This document shows positions 35,501 to 39,793 of a stretch of 39,793 nt of DNA, piece by piece; positions within the stretch are counted from its first letter, which is position 1, and each line of letters begins with the position of its first letter. The DNA is from QHXQ01 sp036389375 (GTDB lineage: Bacteria; Acidobacteriota; Blastocatellia; Pyrinomonadales; Pyrinomonadaceae), in contig DASVQA010000016.1 of the NCBI GenBank assembly GCA_036389375.1, positions 1-39,793 on the forward strand, in the 5' to 3' direction. The notes beneath the pieces are model-generated. The model was not told the DNA's origin and searched no databases. It saw only the letters and a list, made by a program, of their open reading frames with translations. The position numbers and the translations under genes were made by a program.

Positions 35501-36387
35501 GGCTGTGCGCTTACTACGTCGGCCACTGGGCGACCTCCATGAAGTTGCTCGACCGCGCGGCCGACATGCTGCGCGAGAAATGCACGGGCGTGACGTGGGA
35601 ATTGAACGTGGCGAACCGTTTCCTGCTCGGCTCGTTGCTGTTTCACGGCGAGATCGGCGAACTGGCGCGGCGCGTGCCCCTGTTGCTCGCCGCCGCACAG
35701 GAACAGGGCAACCTGCTCGCCGCCACCGACCTGCGCACGCGCTTTAATCTCGTCTGGCTCGCTAACGACCGGCCCGACGCCGCCCGGCAGGAAGTGATCG
35801 ACGCGATGCTCAAGTGGCCGCAGGAGGGCTTCCACCTGCAACACTACAGCGCGCTCCTCGCCCTCGTGCAACTCGAACTCTACACGGGCGACGGCGCGGT
35901 GGCGTGGAAACACCTGTCAGGTCAATGGCGCGCGCTGACGCGCTCGATGTTGATGCGCGTGCAGGTGCTACGCATCGAAGCGCGCCATCTGCGCGCGCGT
36001 TGTGCGCTCGCGGCGGCTGTGAGCGGCGAGGCCAGCGTCGAACGCGCGACTGCTATCGCCCGCCGCTTAGCGCAACAGATCGAGCGCGAGCAGATGGCTT
36101 GGGCGCGTCCGCTCGTCGCGCTCGCGCGCGGCGGGAGCGCCGGCCTACAGGGCGATCAGCAGCGCGCCGCAGAGTTCTGCGCCATCGCCGTCGCCGGCTT
36201 CGAGGCCGCGCAGATGTACCTCTACGCCGCAGCCGCGCGCCGCCGGCTCGGTCAACTCACGGCGGGCGCAGAGGGCGAGCAGTTGATCGCGGAAGCCGAC
36301 GCATGGATGAGCAAGCAGAGCATCAGGAATCCGGCGCGCATGGCGGACATGCTCGCGCCCGGCTTCTTCACCAGCGCGGAGGGCTAA
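32533..36387 (+). CDS. Ser/Thr protein kinase fused to an AAA ATPase and TPR-like region
   Basis: The 1,284-residue protein has an active-looking PknB-type kinase domain at residues 14-320: LGAGGMGVVYEAY, K43 in VALKTL, HRDIKPSNVLV, LDFGLIM and GTPAYMSPEQIA. A low-complexity insertion of about 60 residues lies between the N-lobe and C-lobe (about 103-165). Residues ~355-640 are a STAND/AAA_16-type NTPase with GTSGMGKSA (Walker A) and VVFIDDLHWADADS (Walker B). The rest, about 650-1280, is all-helical and TPR-like, probably a sensor or scaffold. No membrane segment. Such kinase-ATPase fusions are common in Acidobacteria, Myxococcota and cyanobacteria as signal-responsive regulators. It is followed after three bases by the crotonase gene. 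Confidence 0.92.
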   Translation: MTRTSEDFRGTERFELRRRLGAGGMGVVYEAYDRERGRIVALKTLQRASADDLYRFKREFRALADVAHHNLVSLYELMSDGTYWFFTMELVPGVNFLDYVREPNANSAAAAATNELPTLLATAELNSEASASFQDAPTRISHTRDDMHNSVQVTSLAEQSARHCNLPRLREALRQLAQGVYTLHETDQLHRDIKPSNVLVTPEGRVVLLDFGLIMETTAPELRERRGLAGTPAYMSPEQIASKPIGKASDWYNVGVILYEALTGRLPFTGTVLDVLERKQQGEPLPPRVLVPSLPADLDALCCDLLRRDPEQRPTGREVLERLSNSTAARTGTSRAGRPKVTTGELALPESDDLFIGRGRQLQALGDAYEAIKAGQAVSVYVHGTSGMGKSALVSHFLDELQRRDAEVVVLKGRCYERESVPYKALDGVVDSLSKHLLRLPAEQVDELMPVDAPALARLFPVILQVSAVSQAPQREQMLADPLVLRRRAFAALRELLARLALRQPLVVFIDDLHWADADSTALLEDLLRPPDAPPLLLVASFRSEEIETKPFLKQLLKRVDGAACRELRLQPLPEEEGRDLVRSLLPPDSRDADASVNVIVHEAAGNPLFLEELTRYALSSGRNTTVGLSLGEMILARLQQQPVGARPLLETLSIAGRPLRPDVAALATGLPDDEAPLIASLRAARFLRSGGTTQQLELYHDRIRETVATQLDTAAVRQIHRRLAETLTAKGMDDPEVLFEHFLGAGEQELAATLASLAAKRAVAALAFDRAAQFFRRAIELAHVVGSDLLQLKINLGEALANAGRPAEAAGVYLDAAKTADADQALELQRRAAEQFLMGGHMNEGLDVLRRVLAAVGFQLAPNPRRALLSIMRLRAQLRLRGLKFTPRPASEISKEELLRIDTCWAVAAGLGLVDTLRAYEFQMRHLLLALRAGELYRIARALCTEASFIATAGGPVEHTSAFVLEEAEALAHRYGHPHVKSLAIWARGLCAYYVGHWATSMKLLDRAADMLREKCTGVTWELNVANRFLLGSLLFHGEIGELARRVPLLLAAAQEQGNLLAATDLRTRFNLVWLANDRPDAARQEVIDAMLKWPQEGFHLQHYSALLALVQLELYTGDGAVAWKHLSGQWRALTRSMLMRVQVLRIEARHLRARCALAAAVSGEASVERATAIARRLAQQIEREQMAWARPLVALARGGSAGLQGDQQRAAEFCAIAVAGFEAAQMYLYAAAARRRLGQLTAGAEGEQLIAEADAWMSKQSIRNPARMADMLAPGFFTSAEG

Positions 36388-36390
36388 CGG

Positions 36391-37332
36391 ATGAGGGACG
36401 AACCGCCGACGATACTCTACGAGAAGACGGGGCGCGTGGCGCGCATCACGCTCAACCGGCCCGCGCGCGGCAACAGCATCACGTTCGCCATGCCGGTCGA
36501 ATTGGCCGCGTGCGTCGAAGCGGCCAACCTCGACCCGGAAGTGCATGTCATCCTGCTCGCGGGCAGCGGCGCGGGCTTCTGCGGCGGTTACGATCTGGTC
36601 GAATTCGCCGAGCAGAAACTACAGGGCGAAGCGACGACAGCAACGCAACAGGCACAACCGACGCGCGCGCCCGCCGGTTCACCGCTCGACCCGCAGGTGC
36701 AGTTGGCGAACCACGACCCGGCCGAGACGTGGGACGCGATGACCGACTATGCCTTGATGAGCCGCAACGTGCGCTCGTTCATGAGTCTCTTCTACGGCGA
36801 GAAGCCGGTCGTCTGTAAGGTGCATGGCTTCTGCGTCGGCGGTGGCACGGACATCGCGCTCTGCGCCGACCTGCTTGTGATCGAAGACGAGGCCAAGTTC
36901 GGCTACCCGCCCGCGCGCGTGTGGGGTGCGCCGACCACCGCGCTCTGGGCTTACCGCATCGGGTTGGCGCGCGCCAAGCGGCTGCTCTTTACCGGCGATT
37001 GCCTGTCGGGGCGCGAAGCTTACGAGTGGGGTCTGGCAACCGAAGCGCCGCGCCGTGCGGAGTTGGACGAACGCTGCGAGTTGCTCGTCGAGCGCATCGC
37101 ACGTCTGCCCATCAATCAGTTGGTGATGATGAAGCTGCTGCTTAACCAGACCGTGCTCGCGCAAGGGTTGGCGGCGACGCAGACGCTCGGCACACTCTTC
37201 GACGGCATTGCGCGCCACACGCGCGAAGGCTACGCTTTTCAACAACGCGCGGCCGCAGCCGGTTTCAAACAGGCCGTCAGCGAGCGCGACGAGCCGTTCG
37301 GCGATTTCGGTCTCTCAACTTTCAAGCCCTGA
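36391..37332 (+). CDS. Crotonase-fold (enoyl-CoA hydratase/isomerase family) protein with altered catalytic residues
   Basis: The 313-residue protein has both oxyanion-hole segments of the crotonase fold: GSGAGFCGGYDLVEF and VHGFCVGGGTDIALCADLL. The two glutamates used by typical enoyl-CoA hydratases are not present at the expected positions: GGGCE is GGGTD, and the FGxPE motif is FGYPPARVWG. A polar insertion of roughly 40 residues follows the first oxyanion motif (EATTATQQAQPTRAPAGSP). It probably binds an acyl-CoA but may catalyse a different reaction such as isomerisation, thioester cleavage or decarboxylation. It starts three bases after the kinase stop and is followed by an acyl-CoA ligase gene, so a CoA-ester pathway is likely. 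Confidence 0.87.
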   Translation: MRDEPPTILYEKTGRVARITLNRPARGNSITFAMPVELAACVEAANLDPEVHVILLAGSGAGFCGGYDLVEFAEQKLQGEATTATQQAQPTRAPAGSPLDPQVQLANHDPAETWDAMTDYALMSRNVRSFMSLFYGEKPVVCKVHGFCVGGGTDIALCADLLVIEDEAKFGYPPARVWGAPTTALWAYRIGLARAKRLLFTGDCLSGREAYEWGLATEAPRRAELDERCELLVERIARLPINQLVMMKLLLNQTVLAQGLAATQTLGTLFDGIARHTREGYAFQQRAAAAGFKQAVSERDEPFGDFGLSTFKP

Positions 37333-37380
37333 GCAACGGGCGGAACTGCCCTCACCCTTACTGGAAGCGATGATGAGCTT

Positions 37381-38955
37381 ATGATTTTTCGCAGCCCTTA
37401 TCCTCCGATCACGATCCCGCACGCATCCCTCACGGAGTTTGTCCTCGCACGCGCCGCCGAGCGCGGCGACAAGCCCGCTCTGATTGATGGCCCGACCGGA
37501 CGCGCCTTGACCTACGCTGAGTTGAGCCGGCTTGTGCCGCGCGCCGCCGCCGGTCTCGCCGCTCGCGGCTGCGCCAAAGGCGACGTGTGCGCCATCTACA
37601 GTCCGAACCTGCCCGAGTACGGCGTAGCCTTCCACGCGGCGGCCCTCTGCGGCGCGGCCACGACGACCGTCAATCCCCTTTACACGCCGGCCGAGTTGGC
37701 CGACCAACTCAAGGACGCGGGCGCACGTTTTATCTTCACCGTGCCGCAGCTTCTGCCGAGCGTCGAGTCCATCATGGCCGACACCGCGCTTGAGCAAGTG
37801 TTTCTCTTTGGCTCAGCTTCTGCGCCGGGTGCAATCTCCTTCAACGAGCTGCTCGCCGGCACGGACGAGCCGCCGCGCGTGGCTATTGATCCGGCGCGTG
37901 ATTTGGTCGCGCTGCCCTATTCGAGCGGCACGTCGGGCATGCCGAAGGGCGTGATGCTGACGCACCAGAATATGGTGGCGAGCCTGTGCCAGTTGCACAC
38001 CGTCGGCGCGATCAAAGAGAGCGACCGGCTAATCTGCGTCGTCCCGTGCGCGCATCTCTACGGCTTGCAGGTGATCATGAATTGGAGTCTGCACGAAGGT
38101 GCGACCGTCGTGCTGATGCCGCGCTTTGACCTCACACAGTTTCTACAACTCATGCAGGACTACAAGATCACGCGTGCGCCGCTCGTGCCGCCTCTCGTGC
38201 GCGTGCTGGCCCGCCATCCGGCGGTCGCTGAGTTCGATCTATCGCATCTCAAACACATCCACTCCGGCGGGGCACCGCTTAGTGCCGAAGACGCGCGGGC
38301 CTGCGCCGCGCGCCTGCGCTGCGAGATCGGCTACGCTTACGGCCAGACCGAAGTCAGCCCACTCTCGCACATGAGCTACGGCAATCAAGCCGACCACGAG
38401 CCGGGCGCGGTCGGCCATCTCCTGCCGAATACCGAGTCGCGCATTGTCGATTGGACGACCGACACGGAACTAGGCCCGCACGAGCACGGCGAGGTACGCA
38501 CGCGCGGGCCACAGGTGATGAGCGGTTATTTGAATCAGGCGGCCGCGACCGCCGACACCTTTGACGCAGACGGTTGGCTGCGCACGGGCGACGTGGGTTA
38601 CGCCGACGAGTCGGGCCATTTCTACATCGTTGACCGTGTGAAGGAGTTGATCAAATATCACGGTCTGCAAGTTGCGCCCGCCGAACTCGAAGCCCTGCTG
38701 TTGACGCACCCGGCCGTGGCGGATGCGGCCGTCATCCCCAGCCCCGACGCGGAAGCGGGCGAAGTGCCGAAAGCTTTCATCGTGCTGCAAGGCGCGGCCA
38801 CGGCCGACGAGTTGATGGCCTTTGTTGCCGCGCGCGTCGCCCCGCAGAAGAAGGTGCGCCGCGTCGAGTTCATCGAACAGATTCCGCGCCTGCCGTCCGG
38901 CAAAATCCTGCGCCGCCTGCTCGTCGAACGCGAACGCACGCAAGCGTCAACTTAA
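37381..38955 (+). CDS. AMP-dependent acyl-CoA synthetase (4-coumarate/long-chain CoA ligase type)
   Basis: The 524-residue protein has the adenylate-forming signature motifs: YSSGTSGMPKGVMLTHQN near residue 180 (phosphate loop), YGQTEVSPLS near 320, LRTGDVGYADESGHFYIVDR, KELIKYHGLQVAP and the C-terminal PRLPSGKILRR with the adenylation lysine K508. It should activate a carboxylic acid with ATP to an acyl-AMP and then form the CoA thioester. The substrate-binding region between the motifs resembles 4-coumarate-CoA-ligase-like enzymes, but the acid is unknown. ATG at 37381 follows the crotonase gene by 48 bases on the same strand, so both probably act in one CoA-ester pathway. Confidence 0.92.
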   Translation: MIFRSPYPPITIPHASLTEFVLARAAERGDKPALIDGPTGRALTYAELSRLVPRAAAGLAARGCAKGDVCAIYSPNLPEYGVAFHAAALCGAATTTVNPLYTPAELADQLKDAGARFIFTVPQLLPSVESIMADTALEQVFLFGSASAPGAISFNELLAGTDEPPRVAIDPARDLVALPYSSGTSGMPKGVMLTHQNMVASLCQLHTVGAIKESDRLICVVPCAHLYGLQVIMNWSLHEGATVVLMPRFDLTQFLQLMQDYKITRAPLVPPLVRVLARHPAVAEFDLSHLKHIHSGGAPLSAEDARACAARLRCEIGYAYGQTEVSPLSHMSYGNQADHEPGAVGHLLPNTESRIVDWTTDTELGPHEHGEVRTRGPQVMSGYLNQAAATADTFDADGWLRTGDVGYADESGHFYIVDRVKELIKYHGLQVAPAELEALLLTHPAVADAAVIPSPDAEAGEVPKAFIVLQGAATADELMAFVAARVAPQKKVRRVEFIEQIPRLPSGKILRRLLVERERTQAST

Positions 38956-38987
38956 GGCGCGCATAACCAGACTCGACCTACACGCAC

Positions 38988-39027
38988 AAAGAGCACAAAG
39001 AAGATGAAGGTCTTCTTTGTGCTCTTT
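38988..39027. terminator. 17-base-pair perfect inverted repeat in the convergent gap
   Basis: AAAGAGCACAAAGAAGA (38988-39004) and its exact reverse complement (39011-39027) flank a six-base loop. It lies between the convergent acyl-CoA ligase and radical SAM genes, so it can serve as a bidirectional transcription stop, although no long T run follows on either side. The sequence looks like the short 'caaagagcacaaag' repeats found dispersed in several bacterial genomes. Confidence 0.5.
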
Positions 39028-39077
39028 CGTGTTCGGCGGGTTTGTTGCGCGGTCTGAATTGCTGAATTTGCCGCGCT

Positions 39078-39793
39078 TTAACCTGTACTGGCCGCCGCCT
39101 GCTTGAATAGGCCGGACTCGATCATCTCGTCGGCCAGTTCGCCGCATTCGTTTGTGACCATCGTCGGCCGGAAGTGGCGCTCGAAGCGCGCGCCGACGCG
39201 GAATTTCGGCGTGTACTGATCGTCGAGCGGCTCGGTGGTGCTGATGTAGGTGCGCGGCTGTTTGGGGCGCACGCCCTTGATGGCGCTCTTGAACGAGTAG
39301 GTCAGGTCAGGCGCGCAGATGATGGCCGCGTTCGTGAGCGCGAGCGCCAACTGCGTCTTGGTCAGGCGCGTGCGATAAAGTTTGGTGAAGTTCAGCATGT
39401 GCTTCAGCACGCGCAGCCGATAGCCCTGCATGCCTTCCACCGCGTGCAGGAACTTGATCACCTCGGCTGTCCCATCGAGCGGCTCCATCATAATAGTCAG
39501 GCCGTCCATGTCGCGCAGTTTGGTCTGCGGATAGATAGCGCGATTCTTGAGGCAATCGTAGAAGTAGGGCGTGCCCAGAAGCGGGATCGACATGGTGAGA
39601 AAACTTGGCAGCGTGATCTCCGGCGTGCCCGTGATGAATTTAAGCTCGCGGCGCAGGTCGGCGACGCGGCGCGAGGTGGGATCAACCATCAGGCCGTAGC
39701 AGAAGACGATGCCTGCGTTCAGGCATTTCGAGATCATCTCGATCTGCGGGTTCTTCGTGTTCTGCAACTTGTTGAAGTCGCGCAGCCATTCCA
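39078..39793 (-). CDS. Probable radical SAM protein, C-terminal part (partial)
   Basis: The minus strand is open from the right window edge to a TAA at 39078; the N-terminus lies outside. The visible 238 or so residues begin EWLRDFNKLQNTKNPQIEMI and include KCLNAGIVFCYGLMVDPTSRRV, LPSFLTMSIPLLGTPYFYDC and PLDGTAEVIKFLHAVEGMQG. This resembles the segment after the radical SAM barrel in B12-binding-type radical SAM proteins, where a lower-strand Gly motif (GLMVDP) precedes the C-terminal helices. The CxxxCxxC cluster motif is not in view, so the family is moderate confidence. It converges with the acyl-CoA ligase gene. Confidence 0.6.
   Translation of the reverse strand, partial: EWLRDFNKLQNTKNPQIEMISKCLNAGIVFCYGLMVDPTSRRVADLRRELKFITGTPEITLPSFLTMSIPLLGTPYFYDCLKNRAIYPQTKLRDMDGLTIMMEPLDGTAEVIKFLHAVEGMQGYRLRVLKHMLNFTKLYRTRLTKTQLALALTNAAIICAPDLTYSFKSAIKGVRPKQPRTYISTTEPLDDQYTPKFRVGARFERHFRPTMVTNECGELADEMIESGLFKQAAASTG

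Overview
The window is a GC-rich bacterial chromosome segment (protein-coding regions visibly around 60-65% G+C) with dense coding, many same-strand overlaps of 1-4 bases and no RNA genes, insertion sequences or CRISPR arrays that I can see. The gene content (a TonB-dependent receptor with an N-terminal carboxypeptidase-regulatory-like domain, a giant secreted protein ending in Calx-beta and DUF4214 domains, a STAND-type Ser/Thr kinase) is typical of Acidobacteriota, most like class Blastocatellia. That assignment is inference; there is no rRNA or marker gene here.

Layout. 1-825 (-): start of an Oar-like TonB-dependent receptor that runs off the left edge. 826-1486: a 661-base divergent intergenic region. 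1487-15388 (+): one gene for a 4,633-residue secreted repeat protein (TolB-like propeller, LamG, three parallel beta-helix modules, a four-fold ~228-residue repeat, eight carboxypeptidase-regulatory-like modules, Calx-beta, DUF4214), closed by a strong intrinsic terminator. 17944-15492 (-): amino-acid permease and a PLP aminotransferase, translationally coupled. 18092-21468 (+): a vWA protein, a PP2C-like phosphatase and a kinase-like membrane protein, matching the TerY-type phosphorylation triad; the kinase ends in an Ada-like Cys/His zinc motif. 23000-21618 (-): a low-GC gene for a Cry-type (delta-endotoxin) pore-forming domain joined to a jacalin-like beta-prism lectin domain. 25845-23206 (-): ABC permease, exported endonuclease/exonuclease/phosphatase-fold enzyme and ABC ATPase in one tight operon. 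30209-26015 (-): two thymidylate-kinase-like proteins, an exopolyphosphatase with an HD domain, and a CHAD protein. 30473-32482 (+): CBS-domain protein, SixA-type phosphatase, PPK2 polyphosphate kinase. 32533-38955 (+): Ser/Thr kinase-AAA-TPR regulator, crotonase-fold protein and acyl-CoA ligase. 39793-39078 (-): C-terminal part of a probable radical SAM protein.

How it fits together. The segment 26015-32482 is a divergent polyphosphate-centred locus: PPK2 uses polyphosphate to phosphorylate nucleotides, Ppx/GppA hydrolyses polyphosphate or (p)ppGpp, and CHAD proteins bind polyphosphate. The segment 18092-23000 is the most unusual: a signalling triad convergent with a probably acquired insect-toxin-like pore former that lacks the usual third Cry domain. 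The toxin call rests on two conserved Cry sequence blocks readable in the translation; its novelty and its partnership with neighbouring genes are inference.
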